Positions 16,431-25,412 of a stretch of DNA of 35,435 nt are shown here, one piece after another (the first letter of the stretch is position 1; each line of letters opens with the position of its first letter). The notes below the pieces were generated by a model. The model had not been told where the DNA came from. It saw only the letters and a list, made by a program, of their open reading frames with translations, and ran no database searches. The translations under genes were made by a program, and so were the position numbers. Origin of the DNA: Candidatus Caenarcanales bacterium (GTDB lineage Bacteria; Cyanobacteriota; Vampirovibrionia; LMEP-6097). Location of the stretch: the NCBI GenBank assembly GCA_013216135.1, contig JABSOS010000028.1, positions 1 to 35,435 on the forward strand, read 5' to 3'.

Positions 16431-17333
16431 TCAAAAGACAAGATCAGATATAAGAAAACTTAAAAGAATTACCCCAAGCCAACTATTAACAGTAAAAAAA
16501 GCAGCTTCTAATTTATCTTTCTTTGCCAAAAGCTGTTCATAAACCAAACCAGCAAAAAATACTAAGAGACCTATTTTATAAAATAAGCCTAGAGCAAGAC
16601 TCTCACCAAATAAATATAAAAGTAAAATTGTTAGAAAATGAAGAAACTTCACTATTCTTAATGAATTTTCTTTACCAAATTTAGCTGGCACGGAATTTAA
16701 GTTCTTTTCTCTATCAAAGTCTAAGTCACCGATTGCATAAATAATATCAAAGGCACCAACCCAAAAAGTAATCGCAAAGAATAAATAGAAAGGAGCGATA
16801 TGATTAAAAGCTCCACTAACAGCTATCCATGCACCTAGGGCAGCACCACCTAATGTCGTTCCTAAGAAGAAATGACAAAACCAGGTATATCTTTTTAGAT
16901 AAGGGTAAGCCCAAACCCAGATTATCGGGATAGGTAATAATAACTGACAAATTTTAGGTAACTGAAAAGCTGAAAATATTAACAATAAAATTCCTGCAAT
17001 TGAAAAATACCAAGATTCTTTTTTTGAAATTTTACCTGCTGGGATTTCACGGTTAGCTGTTCTAGGATTAAGTTTATCGACGCTAGCATCGATAATACGA
17101 TTAAGAGTCATGCCCGCGGAGCGGGCACCAAAAAGACAAAGAATTATCCAGACAAAAACCATCCAACTAAAAGAAAAGTTCTCATAGGAGCTTTGCGCGT
17201 ATTTAAGTGACATTAATGCACTGATTAAAACAAAAGGTAAAGAGAATAAAGTATGTTCTAGTTTAATCATCTTTGCCCAGGTATTGAACAAAGAAAAAAA
17301 CTTAGTGGTTTTGTTTGTGGTGTTGGTGCTCAC
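16431..17333 (-). CDS. ubiA: UbiA-family polyprenyltransferase (UbiA/MqnP-like)
   Basis: This is an integral-membrane prenyltransferase that attaches a polyprenyl chain to an aromatic quinone precursor. The 300-aa protein has about eight membrane helices and both Asp-rich Mg-diphosphate motifs: NRIIDASVDKLNPRTANREI (78-97) and GDLDFDREKN (202-211). The extended NPRTANREIPAG and the second motif resemble the 4-hydroxybenzoate/MqnP subgroup, so either ubiquinone-type or futalosine-route menaquinone synthesis is possible; the substrate cannot be told from the sequence. The GTG start directly abuts the stop of the upstream flavoprotein gene (TAAGTG), so translation is probably coupled. Confidence 0.88.
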   Translation of the reverse strand: MSTNTTNKTTKFFSLFNTWAKMIKLEHTLFSLPFVLISALMSLKYAQSSYENFSFSWMVFVWIILCLFGARSAGMTLNRIIDASVDKLNPRTANREIPAGKISKKESWYFSIAGILLLIFSAFQLPKICQLLLPIPIIWVWAYPYLKRYTWFCHFFLGTTLGGAALGAWIAVSGAFNHIAPFYLFFAITFWVGAFDIIYAIGDLDFDREKNLNSVPAKFGKENSLRIVKFLHFLTILLLYLFGESLALGLFYKIGLLVFFAGLVYEQLLAKKDKLEAAFFTVNSWLGVILLSFLISDLVF

Positions 17334-18350
17334 TTACTTATTGGTTAAAGCTTCAGATTTAGCTTGCTCTCTGTATTCTTTTCTAAGCTTAGCATCCATG
17401 TCATCAACTGAATCTACTGCCATATCCCAAGAAGTGTAGATTTGGTATTTTTTACCTTGTCTAAGGTCACCAGCTACATAGAAATTTTCTACTGAAGATT
17501 GACCTTTTTCGTTAGTGACGACATTTCCTCTATCGGTAATTTCAGCACCTACTTGCTTAGCGAGTTCATTATATGCAATTTGTCCAAGCATAGGAAAAGC
17601 TACTTCTACACTTTCTTCTATACTAGACTCACCATCTTTGATTTCAAAAGCTTGCATATCTCTTTGTTCGTTAGCTTTAATAGAGAGGATTTCACCAGGA
17701 ATTACTTTGATCTTATAAACTCGAATTAACTCATTTAATTCTGCATCATCTTTCCAGTCAGCTTCTTTTCCATTAAGGAAGATTTTCATCTCTGGTGGAC
17801 TATATCTTTCATGCAGCAAAGCTGCTACCCATGCTGCTGTTTTCGTGTGTCCAATAGTGGCACTTATTTTATTAATTACTTTATGACCATCACATCTAAT
17901 GCAGTAGTCGACATCACCTTTATTTGCAAAAGGCAGAATAGGTTTGATCGAACCTTGGATTTCTGGTTGAGTATCCATGATTCCGGTACACAGTAAAACG
18001 AATTTAGCTAAATACTCTTCTTCATTAGCATCAGTGATCTTAAAAGTTCCATCTGCTAATTTTTCAACTTTATTAGCTTCTTCGCTTATTGTAGTTAACT
18101 TTTCTGAAAAATACTCATGTCCATCTATCCATTCAAAAACTTCGTCTACACTCTCTGTAATAGCTCTTTTACGATCGAACATTAACGGCATATTTACGAC
18201 TTTTTTTACCCACATAGCTCTTGAGCGTCTATTTGTCGCTCTTGAACCTTTAAAAACTATGGTTTTTTTGTTATTAAGAACAGCTCTTAGTACTCCCATG
18301 GAGCCAGCTGCTCCTGCACCAATTACTGCTATATCGTATTTTTCAGTCAT
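17334..18350 (-). CDS. Thioredoxin-reductase-like FAD/NAD(P) oxidoreductase
   Basis: This 338-aa flavoprotein has the FAD-binding GAGAAG loop (11-16), a CIRCDG motif (150-155) equivalent to the redox CxxC of thioredoxin reductases, and a late FAD motif FYVAGDLRQGKKYQ (about 293-306). The NAD(P) domain is less canonical: the expected GGGxxA loop is replaced by IGHTKTAAWVAA, so cofactor use may differ from true TrxB. The ATG at 18350 is preferred over an upstream in-frame TTG because TAAAAT ends 7 nt before it. It is followed without a gap by the UbiA-type gene, hinting at a quinone-related redox role (inference). Confidence 0.8.
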   Translation of the reverse strand: MTEKYDIAVIGAGAAGSMGVLRAVLNNKKTIVFKGSRATNRRSRAMWVKKVVNMPLMFDRKRAITESVDEVFEWIDGHEYFSEKLTTISEEANKVEKLADGTFKITDANEEEYLAKFVLLCTGIMDTQPEIQGSIKPILPFANKGDVDYCIRCDGHKVINKISATIGHTKTAAWVAALLHERYSPPEMKIFLNGKEADWKDDAELNELIRVYKIKVIPGEILSIKANEQRDMQAFEIKDGESSIEESVEVAFPMLGQIAYNELAKQVGAEITDRGNVVTNEKGQSSVENFYVAGDLRQGKKYQIYTSWDMAVDSVDDMDAKLRKEYREQAKSEALTNK

Positions 18351-18357
18351 GTTCAAT

Positions 18358-18363
18358 ATTTTA
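18358..18363 (-). promoter_or_regulatory. -10 box TAAAAT, leaderless start of the flavoprotein gene
   Basis: TAAAAT, then ATTGAAC (7 nt), then ATG at 18350. No ribosome binding site is present. Confidence 0.45.
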
Positions 18364-18410
18364 GCAATTTGAGAATATAAAAGAATATTAGTATGTGATA
18401 TATCTTAGTT

Positions 18411-19367
18411 ATGGTACTTGAAGCTGGTGTTAATCGAATCTATGGTGGGGTTTTAGTAGGTCCTAGTTATATTCCAGATCGCAATATTTTATCTATAACT
18501 GGAGTTAACTCTTCTTCCATTTATAGCGCTGAATCAAAAGCTGGACAAAGGCTTTCAGGTGAACAACTTTTTAATACTTTTGCACATAAAGATGATTCAG
18601 CTATTCATGATGCTCATAAAGAAATTACAAACTTATTTTTGAATCGTTTTAATGATTTATCTGTCGCAGTAAAAGAGCTAAAGGAACAGATTAGAAGAAA
18701 TCAAATTTTAACTGAGAATAAGTCTGGATACGAGGAAAATCCTAGTAAATTAAGTTTTATCGATCTGAAAGTTAGTCTAAGAAACTATTCTGTTCAACCT
18801 GAAATAATAGATGAAGCTATAAGTGACATTGCAAATATATGTAAGGAATTAGATTCTAAAACTAATATTAGTCAATTTTTGAATGATGAAAGATTTGAGT
18901 TTATTAAGCAAATAAAAGAAAAAATAACTGATGTTTTGAAAAATAATGATGAGGATTTAACAATAGATAGTTTTAAAGGAGCGAGGTTGGAGGGACTAGA
19001 GGCTCTTGATAATTTATTAGATGAAGGGAAATCAAGTGGATTGTTAACTATGTTAAGTTTTCCTGTGAATGATAGCTCTATGAATCAGAAATCTCAATCT
19101 TTAAAAGAGCTTCAGCAAAAAGTTTTAGCCTTTAATATAGAGAGAGCATTAGAAAATATAAATGATACTAAGCAAGGAAGAGTTACTCTTCATAATTTAA
19201 GCCTGGATCAAGCTAAAGCTAATATTGTAAATTTAGGTGATAAGTTATTTAGTGATAATAGTGATTTAGAAGTATTGCAGATGAAAGAGGCTTGTTCTGT
19301 ATTGAAATTGAAGAATCAAAGTCTGATTCAAAGATTTGAGGATAAATATCGAGAATATAAAAATTAG
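18411..19367 (+). CDS. Hypothetical helical protein, 318 aa
   Basis: No family recognised. The first 45 residues are a Gly/Pro/Ser-containing leader (VNRIYGGVLVGPSYIPDRN) without a signal peptide; the rest is predominantly alpha-helical with coiled-coil-like segments (about 60-110, 150-190 and 225-318) rich in Lys, Glu, Asn and Asp. No ribosome binding site is visible; TATATC lies 6 nt upstream of the ATG. The next gene follows closely in the same direction, so the two may be one unit. Confidence 0.7.
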   Translation: MVLEAGVNRIYGGVLVGPSYIPDRNILSITGVNSSSIYSAESKAGQRLSGEQLFNTFAHKDDSAIHDAHKEITNLFLNRFNDLSVAVKELKEQIRRNQILTENKSGYEENPSKLSFIDLKVSLRNYSVQPEIIDEAISDIANICKELDSKTNISQFLNDERFEFIKQIKEKITDVLKNNDEDLTIDSFKGARLEGLEALDNLLDEGKSSGLLTMLSFPVNDSSMNQKSQSLKELQQKVLAFNIERALENINDTKQGRVTLHNLSLDQAKANIVNLGDKLFSDNSDLEVLQMKEACSVLKLKNQSLIQRFEDKYREYKN

Positions 19368-19418
19368 CGTTGGTGTTTTATGAAATCTGTATTACTTGTG
19401 AAGAAGAGGTGTGGTATT

Positions 19419-20885
19419 ATGTTGAATACAATGATACAAGATAATATTGCAAAAAAAATTAGACCCGATAACATAACTATCACACCTAGGCTTGATAATA
19501 GGCTTCCATACAGCCCTGGGATTGTAAGCCCGTCATCTAGACCTGTTAAGGATCTACAGCTATCTTTAATTACTGATAGGCAAAAGGTCGCCAAGACTTT
19601 GAAAGAAATTGGCGTTGGTGATGTTAATAATTTTCAAGAAGATGTTCTGGTAAAAATATTACAAAGGCAAATTGATAATGGATTACCAAAAGATAAATAT
19701 GGAAATGAACATGCTGTAATTTTTGTAAGTGATCGTGATAATAGTACTGCTCAAGGTCATGATGAGCTTGATCACGCTCTAAAGGAAGGTAAATCATTTG
19801 AAGAAATTGCTAATGAAAATGAGATTATTGATCCAGGTAAAGTTGAAAAAGTGATTAGATACCACTCTCTAACAAGGAACATGAATAAAGCACAAAATGC
19901 AATGTTGAAAAAAGGTATTCCAGTTTTAGCTGCAAGTGGTGCAGTGCCACCTGAGGCTATAAATCGAGTTCATAATGGGGAACCTGCACCTTTGGCTGCA
20001 TCATGGTCTACTGCTACTGATAATTATATTTTATCCAATCCACTTGAAACCAAACTTTGTAAGGCTGAATATGTTCAAGATCCAGATTATGAAGCATTAT
20101 TAAAGGATCAAACTACTTATGATAAAGGTTTTGTTTTAGAATGGATGAATCATCTTATTGAAAATGATCCAGATTCACAAAGGTTAAACCTCAGATATCA
20201 ACCAGAAATGGATTCACAAAAATATAAATATATTACTAGTTTTCATATTAATGGTACTAAAGAGGATTTGGTGAAATTAGAGAAAAAGGTTAACAAGATT
20301 CTTAATAGAGGAAGAACAAAAAATAAACTATACAATGTTAAGTCCGGTGTAGATGCTGAAGGTAGTTCAAAGGATGCAAATGATGGTAAGTCTACTCAGC
20401 TTTATTTAAATATTGAGCCAATGATGAAAACGGGTGAGACCTTTGATGGAAAAGATATGTATTTTCAATATGTCACTAAAATGTCTGATGAAGTTATTGA
20501 TAGGAAAAAATCTCCTACATTGGTTACTTTCGGTATAGCTGATTCAAATAATGATTTAGAGTCTGTGACTTCAAAGATGACCAAAGGTTTAGCAGTAGTT
20601 CCTTCCAATGCTGAAAGTATTAAAAAGAATGGAAGTAACCTTCAAAACAGATTATTGTCTTTAGAAAAATCAGAAATAGTGGAACTTGCTAAAACTTTAA
20701 AGAAGCAAGGTTTAAATCATGATAAAGCTATAGTTTTGGCAAATAACACTAAAGTTGTTGAAACTAACCCACATAGATTTATTTTTTACCCTGTGGGACC
20801 TGATTCTCAAATTAATTTAGGTATTAATGATGGTTATCAAGTCTTGAATGCTTTAATTAAGATGGGTATGTTTACTAGAGAGTAA
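19419..20885 (+). CDS. Hypothetical protein, 488 aa
   Basis: No family recognised. A Pro/Arg/Asp-rich leader of about 50 residues (ITPRLDNRLPYSPGIVSPSS) precedes a long alpha/beta-looking protein with a conspicuous Asp/His stretch (VSDRDNSTAQGHDELDHAL, about 103-121) and two later segments with beta-strand pattern (KYITSFHINGTKEDL; TQLYLNIEPMMKTGETF). There is no signal peptide or membrane helix. I chose the ATG at 19419 because GAAGAGGTG sits 7 nt upstream; an earlier in-frame ATG at 19380 (13 extra residues) has a poorer site. It lies downstream of the 318-aa gene. Confidence 0.7.
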   Translation: MLNTMIQDNIAKKIRPDNITITPRLDNRLPYSPGIVSPSSRPVKDLQLSLITDRQKVAKTLKEIGVGDVNNFQEDVLVKILQRQIDNGLPKDKYGNEHAVIFVSDRDNSTAQGHDELDHALKEGKSFEEIANENEIIDPGKVEKVIRYHSLTRNMNKAQNAMLKKGIPVLAASGAVPPEAINRVHNGEPAPLAASWSTATDNYILSNPLETKLCKAEYVQDPDYEALLKDQTTYDKGFVLEWMNHLIENDPDSQRLNLRYQPEMDSQKYKYITSFHINGTKEDLVKLEKKVNKILNRGRTKNKLYNVKSGVDAEGSSKDANDGKSTQLYLNIEPMMKTGETFDGKDMYFQYVTKMSDEVIDRKKSPTLVTFGIADSNNDLESVTSKMTKGLAVVPSNAESIKKNGSNLQNRLLSLEKSEIVELAKTLKKQGLNHDKAIVLANNTKVVETNPHRFIFYPVGPDSQINLGINDGYQVLNALIKMGMFTRE

Positions 20886-20899
20886 CTCTCAGTCATAAT
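20871..20899 (+). promoter_or_regulatory. Promoter of elbB
   Basis: TTTACT (20871-20876), a 17-nt spacer and CATAAT (20894-20899), then 7 nt before the ATG of elbB. This is the one leaderless-type start in the window with a reasonable -35 at ideal spacing. The -35 lies within the end of the previous gene. Confidence 0.45.
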
Positions 20900-20906
20900 A
20901 TAAGGT

Positions 20907-21590
20907 ATGTCTAACAAAGTTCTAGTTTTACTTGCAGGATCAGGAGCCAAAGATGGCTCTGAGATCAGAGAAGCGGTTTTAACCCTTACAGCTATAGAAA
21001 AAGCAGGTTTAAGCTTCCAGTGTGCAGCACCTAATAAAGATCAGTTAGATGTAGTGAATTTCACAGATGATTCTCAAATGAACGAGAAAAGAAATGTTCT
21101 TATCGAATCTGCAAGAATCGCAAGAGGTGATATTTTAGATTTGGCGAGTGTGAAAATGGATGACTACTGTGCTCTTGCTATTCCTGGTGGTTTCGGGGTT
21201 GCAAAAAATCTTTGTACGTTTGCAACAGAAGGTCCGAAGGCATCTGTGGATGCTGATGCTAAGCGTATTATCCAGGAAGCCTTTTTAGCTAAAAAGCCTA
21301 TCGTTGCGATTTGCATAGCTCCAGCTTTAGTAGCTCTAGCTCTTCAAGAATTAAAGCCTGGTATTAAACTTACTCTAGGTCAAGATCAAGGTCCTATGGA
21401 CGCACTTAAGGCAATGGCAGCTGAGCCGTGTGCTTGTCCTACTAAGGAATTTACTGTCGATGAAGAGAATAAAATCGTTTCTACACCTGCTTATATGCAT
21501 GGAGATTCTACTTTAGTGGAGCTGGATGAAGGTATTACTAAAGCTGTTAGTGCTTTAAAGCAACTTCTTCCTGCTGAAGCTCTTCTCTAG
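20907..21590 (+). CDS. elbB: ElbB-like DJ-1/PfpI superfamily glyoxalase
   Basis: This 227-aa protein matches ElbB (isoprenoid biosynthesis protein with amidotransferase-like domain, also described as a glyoxalase). Diagnostic segments: VLLAGSGAKDGSEIREAVLTL (about 6-26), QMNEKRNVLIESARIARGDI (about 58-77), ALAIPGGFGVAKNLCTFA (about 91-108), the nucleophile elbow VAICIAPAL (about 133-141) with its Cys, and CPTKEFTVDEENKIVSTPAYM near the end. AAGG sits only 2 nt before the ATG, too close to act as a normal ribosome site. Its 3' end overlaps the convergent gene by 44 nt. Confidence 0.92.
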   Translation: MSNKVLVLLAGSGAKDGSEIREAVLTLTAIEKAGLSFQCAAPNKDQLDVVNFTDDSQMNEKRNVLIESARIARGDILDLASVKMDDYCALAIPGGFGVAKNLCTFATEGPKASVDADAKRIIQEAFLAKKPIVAICIAPALVALALQELKPGIKLTLGQDQGPMDALKAMAAEPCACPTKEFTVDEENKIVSTPAYMHGDSTLVELDEGITKAVSALKQLLPAEALL

Positions 21591-22554
21591 TTGATTGCTC
21601 TGCTTTTTTTAAGCTATCCAAACCATTTAATTCTTCATAAATTTGTTGCTCATTGTTTAAGCATTGTCTAGTAATGTCTTCAGGTCTAAATTCTTGGGCG
21701 ATCTTATTCTCTTTGAGTTTTTTATTAATATATTTTTGGGTTGCTTCTGTAAGTATTTGCTCTCTAATGGAAACTGCAGGGGAGCTTTTGTTTGTAAAAA
21801 CTCTACTTTCTAAAAGCATTTCATATGAATGTTCTTTTATTGCAAGCTTGTACTTTGTCATATATTGAGGATCGTGCTGGGTTGTTATATTATCAATATC
21901 TTTGATGAAATCTTTAATTGCTTCAGCGCCGTTATAATCCATATTATTTATAATAATTGAGTATTTTAATTCATCTCCGATTTTGTTTAGTTCTAATTCT
22001 GATAGCTTGGTGTCAGAATTTTGAGTTTCCAATTGAATAACTTTATCTAAATATATTCCTAAATCTAATATACTGTCATTGATTGAATTGATAACTGGTT
22101 CAGCTAATATTTTGTTTGGCTCTTGATATTTTTTTCCTATTACTTTGTATTTTTCATCTAAGTCGTCTTTAAAATACTCATTATCAGGATATTCTTTAGC
22201 TTGTTGAATTCTTTTTTGTACTTCTATGAAATCTTGTCTTGGTTTTTTTAGTAGTTTATTTTTTTCATTTAACTCGGTAACTTGTTTGTAAGTTTGGAGA
22301 TAAGTTTTCCCTAAGTAAAAACTTGCTTTGTTTGGGATCAGTATATAAATAGAAGGTTTTTTAGGCTTAGAGCCTATCTTTGGTTTTTCTCTTTGAATAG
22401 CTTCAATCTTTTTATGGATTAGGTTAATATTATTGCCAATAAAATCTATATAGGAGCTTACTACTCTACTTGGGACTTGAAGTTTATATTTACTCCCATC
22501 GTGTTCTATACCACCATATCTAGTTAAGGCATCTCTAAAATTTAATCTATTCAT
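21547..22554 (-). CDS. Hypothetical protein, 335 aa, partner of the pentapeptide protein
   Basis: No family recognised. It is a Lys/Glu/Asn-rich, largely helical protein with coiled-coil-like stretches (about 40-60 and 90-130), a short hydrophobic strand (SIYILIPNKASFYL, about 69-82) and a Gln/Glu-rich end. Its ATG overlaps the stop of the upstream 843-aa gene by 4 nt (ATGA), so the two are translated together. Only the first 37 codons of this gene exist beside the second copy of the pentapeptide gene (25395-25523). Its end overlaps the last 44 nt of elbB on the other strand. Confidence 0.7.
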   Translation of the reverse strand: MNRLNFRDALTRYGGIEHDGSKYKLQVPSRVVSSYIDFIGNNINLIHKKIEAIQREKPKIGSKPKKPSIYILIPNKASFYLGKTYLQTYKQVTELNEKNKLLKKPRQDFIEVQKRIQQAKEYPDNEYFKDDLDEKYKVIGKKYQEPNKILAEPVINSINDSILDLGIYLDKVIQLETQNSDTKLSELELNKIGDELKYSIIINNMDYNGAEAIKDFIKDIDNITTQHDPQYMTKYKLAIKEHSYEMLLESRVFTNKSSPAVSIREQILTEATQKYINKKLKENKIAQEFRPEDITRQCLNNEQQIYEELNGLDSLKKAEQSTREELQQEEVALKH

Positions 22555-25159
22555 AAGTTGTAACGTACCCCTAAATCTTTGTTATCTAAGTTGTTAACTA
22601 GGTTTACCATTCCTAGGAAACCAAACTCTTCGTCATTTATTTCATCGTATATTTCTATAGTTTGTTCTCCATATTCATTTACTAAATATGTGAGAGGGTA
22701 TTTCACAGGAGTATTAATATGCTCAGAAAGTGCAGTTGCTTTTACATTCATCTTCTCTTCTTGGTCATCACCGATAATGATAGATCCGAGTGATTCGACA
22801 TCCATGTAGATTTTTTGAGCTCTAATGTCATCTCTGTTTATGATTCCACCATTTTCATTGAGGATAAGATTGTCTTTATCAGCTATGGTGAAGTTTGTGA
22901 ATAAAGAACCAAGTAGTGTAAAACCTTCAATGTTAATTCCTGTACCAGCTCCAAGAAGCTTTAAGTTATTCATCACAGAGTGATTTAAGAACCAATCTTT
23001 AGCATCAATCTCATTTATTTCTATATCACTAATGACACAGTTTTCCATATTGACATTATTTAGTCTTGCTTTCTCCCAAGTAGTTTTATCTAGTAAACAA
23101 TCTTTAAATGTAACTCCTTGTAGATCTGCATTTGAAAAGTCTGCACCTGTTAAATCCACATGCTTAAATTCTGTTCCTATAAGTGAAGCGTATTTAAATG
23201 AAGCTTTACGAGCATTGGTATTTTCAATTACTGCCCCTGAAAGGTTTTGATAATCGAATTTAGCTTTAGGGATGATGGAGTCATGGATGTGAACTCCTAT
23301 TAATTTATTTATATACTCTGGTGAATTAAAATTCTTCCTAATTTTATTTATTGAGATATGATTTATTCTTCCTTCTTTAGAGCTTTTCTTAACTTTTCTG
23401 GTATCAAGTATGCTTTCTTTATTTGTTAATTTATAATCAGTCTCTAAAGTAGCCTTGATTTGACTTTCTGGGTTGAGTAATAGTTCTTGATTAGAGCTTC
23501 CTTGCTCGATGCTTGGTCCTGAAAGGCTTACTGTATCTAAGCTTGCAGGATTATAGATATCAGGCTCTCCATCTTTTTTTTTATAATTTATTGCTCCATT
23601 ATCATCGTTCCAAGCTTCTACTGCCCAACCCTTGATATCTCTTCCTATTCCTTTGATCCAATTTTGGGTTGGTTTTTTATACGTATTAGGATCGTATTTA
23701 ATTATTTTCCTGAAAGCTACTTTTTCAATATTTCCTAAGCAATGATCTATTATCTCTATTTGCTGACTGTCTAAATCTCGACAAGCTTCTCTTATTTTTT
23801 CAATACCCTCGACTCTTTGATTAAATAAATTAGCTGGCTCTTGATTGAAATATTTATTAATAGTCATTTTTTTAGCACCAAGTTTCAATAGTTCATTTGG
23901 GAAAAGTTGTTCTGGAGTCACTTCTTTGAGTAAAAAAGTAGTTAATGCTTTGCCCACCATCTCTGATATAACTTTATGCATGTCAGTAAAGGTGGTAACT
24001 GTTTTCTTTTCACTATTTTTATTATCATCATTTTTGGTTTTTTCATATTTAAAGGCTTCTTCAAGAATTTTCTGAGATAAACTTAATTTATTGGTAATGG
24101 CTTTTATTGCTTTTGCTGAATCATCTATAGTGATATCCTTTTTTTGATTTGGATCATAGAGCTTTGGGAATTCTCTTAATAAATCTAACCCTATTTTTAT
24201 TGCTAATACCTTTCCTTTAAATGGAAGATTGTTAAACATAGCGTGATCAATAAATTTATGGATAATTTCTTTATTAACGGATAGATTATTTTTTTCTATA
24301 AATTTATCTAAGGCATTTTTGTAGTTTTGAGGGTTTGTAAACTCTTCATTACCTGATTCAGAATACAAATTTTGTAATTCAATTGCAGTCATATAAGCAA
24401 GTTCTAAAGCTCCTAATTTAAAATCTTGTTTTTCTTCATTTGCATTTAAATCAATTTCTCTATGGAATACTTCTGAAAAATTTTTTAATTGCTCAGCTAG
24501 ATTTTTTTCACCAGATTTAATTTGTGGAGCTAATAGTTCTTTACTTAAACTTTCTTCTATATATTTTTGACCTCTTGAATCTAGTTGAGGAGCTAAGCTG
24601 CTGTTATTTAAAGGGTTTCGATTATATTCTCCTGTGTTCAGGCTTAAAAGCTTATTTATATGCTCAACCGTTTCTTTGGCTTTGTTTCCTATTGTGTCTA
24701 TAATTTCATGCAAGCGATCTTTTCCTAAATGATCTGCAGGTATGGGATCTTTATTGTTAAAAGAAATATTACGTTCTCTATCGATTTCATTTTTTCTTTT
24801 TTCAATTAACTCTTGAACTTTTTCATGTACTTGCAGGTACGCTTTAGCTGAATAATAAGTTCGATTAACTCCATCCCGATTTTTTGTAATTTGTTTACTG
24901 TAATCATCATGATTTATGTTTATTTTTTCTTGTTCATAGTTGTTTGCAACTTTTTTATTTATTAAGCATTCTGTGGTTTGAACGTTGTTGAATACACTAT
25001 CCTCATTAACTAGCTCAGCGTAATTTGGCTTTCTTTGTGAATATTCATCAATGGCATGGGTGTAATTTTTAATAATATCCATTTTTGCACCGTGTGTAAA
25101 TACGTTATCTTAACCATAATGACCCACTTATCTTAAACTTGTAACTTTTTCTTTATAAT
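22442..25159. repeat. Duplicated pentapeptide module, copy 1
   Basis: Homologous to 25411-28146. The shared block begins at AAATCTATATAGG inside the 335-aa gene and runs through the whole 843-aa gene and its upstream region to TATAAT. Identity is very high at the left end (last about 240 codons of the large gene and first 37 codons of the partner) and clearly lower towards the start of the large gene. Confidence 0.85.
22551..25082 (-). CDS. Large pentapeptide-repeat protein, 843 aa, copy A
   Basis: Residues about 607-690 form pentapeptide repeats (for example NLSGA, DLTGADFSNADLQG, LNNVN), which fold as a right-handed quadrilateral beta-helix used for protein binding or DNA mimicry. Before them lies a roughly 600-residue helical region with Lys/Glu/Asn-rich sequence and no recognised domain; after them about 150 residues contain beta-like segments (GINIEGFTLLGSLFTNF; LGSIIIGDDQEEKMNVKA). 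There is no signal peptide or membrane helix. The next paralog (25520-28069) is about 90% identical over the C-terminal 240 residues but much less in the helical half. Function unknown; a scaffold or effector role is inference. The upstream region is conserved between copies. Confidence 0.8.
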   Translation of the reverse strand: MDIIKNYTHAIDEYSQRKPNYAELVNEDSVFNNVQTTECLINKKVANNYEQEKININHDDYSKQITKNRDGVNRTYYSAKAYLQVHEKVQELIEKRKNEIDRERNISFNNKDPIPADHLGKDRLHEIIDTIGNKAKETVEHINKLLSLNTGEYNRNPLNNSSLAPQLDSRGQKYIEESLSKELLAPQIKSGEKNLAEQLKNFSEVFHREIDLNANEEKQDFKLGALELAYMTAIELQNLYSESGNEEFTNPQNYKNALDKFIEKNNLSVNKEIIHKFIDHAMFNNLPFKGKVLAIKIGLDLLREFPKLYDPNQKKDITIDDSAKAIKAITNKLSLSQKILEEAFKYEKTKNDDNKNSEKKTVTTFTDMHKVISEMVGKALTTFLLKEVTPEQLFPNELLKLGAKKMTINKYFNQEPANLFNQRVEGIEKIREACRDLDSQQIEIIDHCLGNIEKVAFRKIIKYDPNTYKKPTQNWIKGIGRDIKGWAVEAWNDDNGAINYKKKDGEPDIYNPASLDTVSLSGPSIEQGSSNQELLLNPESQIKATLETDYKLTNKESILDTRKVKKSSKEGRINHISINKIRKNFNSPEYINKLIGVHIHDSIIPKAKFDYQNLSGAVIENTNARKASFKYASLIGTEFKHVDLTGADFSNADLQGVTFKDCLLDKTTWEKARLNNVNMENCVISDIEINEIDAKDWFLNHSVMNNLKLLGAGTGINIEGFTLLGSLFTNFTIADKDNLILNENGGIINRDDIRAQKIYMDVESLGSIIIGDDQEEKMNVKATALSEHINTPVKYPLTYLVNEYGEQTIEIYDEINDEEFGFLGMVNLVNNLDNKDLGVRYNL

Positions 25160-25172
25160 TCACCAAGGAAGC

Positions 25173-25412
25173 TTGACTTTTATCTTTAATACAAGAACAT
25201 CGGTTTATCAGAGCTTTGATAAGGAAACAGGGCAAGCAGAGTATAAAACTGTCCAAGAACCTTTTTCACCACCAGGTGCTTTCCAAGCAAAGAACGCTCT
25301 TACTGGTAAAAAAGATCTTGCAATAACTCCATATATTCCTTCTCAAGCTAGTTCTGCTAATGGAACAGCAGGCAAGGCAACGGTAGGTAATGCTTTAGTT
25401 AATTGCAAATAA
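25173..25412 (+). CDS. Small hypothetical protein, 79 aa, between the duplicated modules
   Basis: The TTG start has AAGGA 4 nt upstream and TATAAT at 25154-25159, which would give a short normal leader. The 79-aa product is Pro/Ser/Ala/Gly-rich (AITPYIPSQASSANGTAG) and looks disordered. It has coding-like composition. The 3' end runs into the start of the second duplicated module, so its last residues may have been created by the duplication junction. It is the only plus-strand gene between 21.6 kb and the end of the window. The start codon is uncertain. Confidence 0.45.
   Translation: MTFIFNTRTSVYQSFDKETGQAEYKTVQEPFSPPGAFQAKNALTGKKDLAITPYIPSQASSANGTAGKATVGNALVNCK

Noticed and set aside
18351..18356. 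TTG start two codons upstream of the flavoprotein ATG
   Set aside because: The ATG at 18350 has a -10-like box at the recurrent 7-nt distance and gives a normal FAD-protein N terminus.
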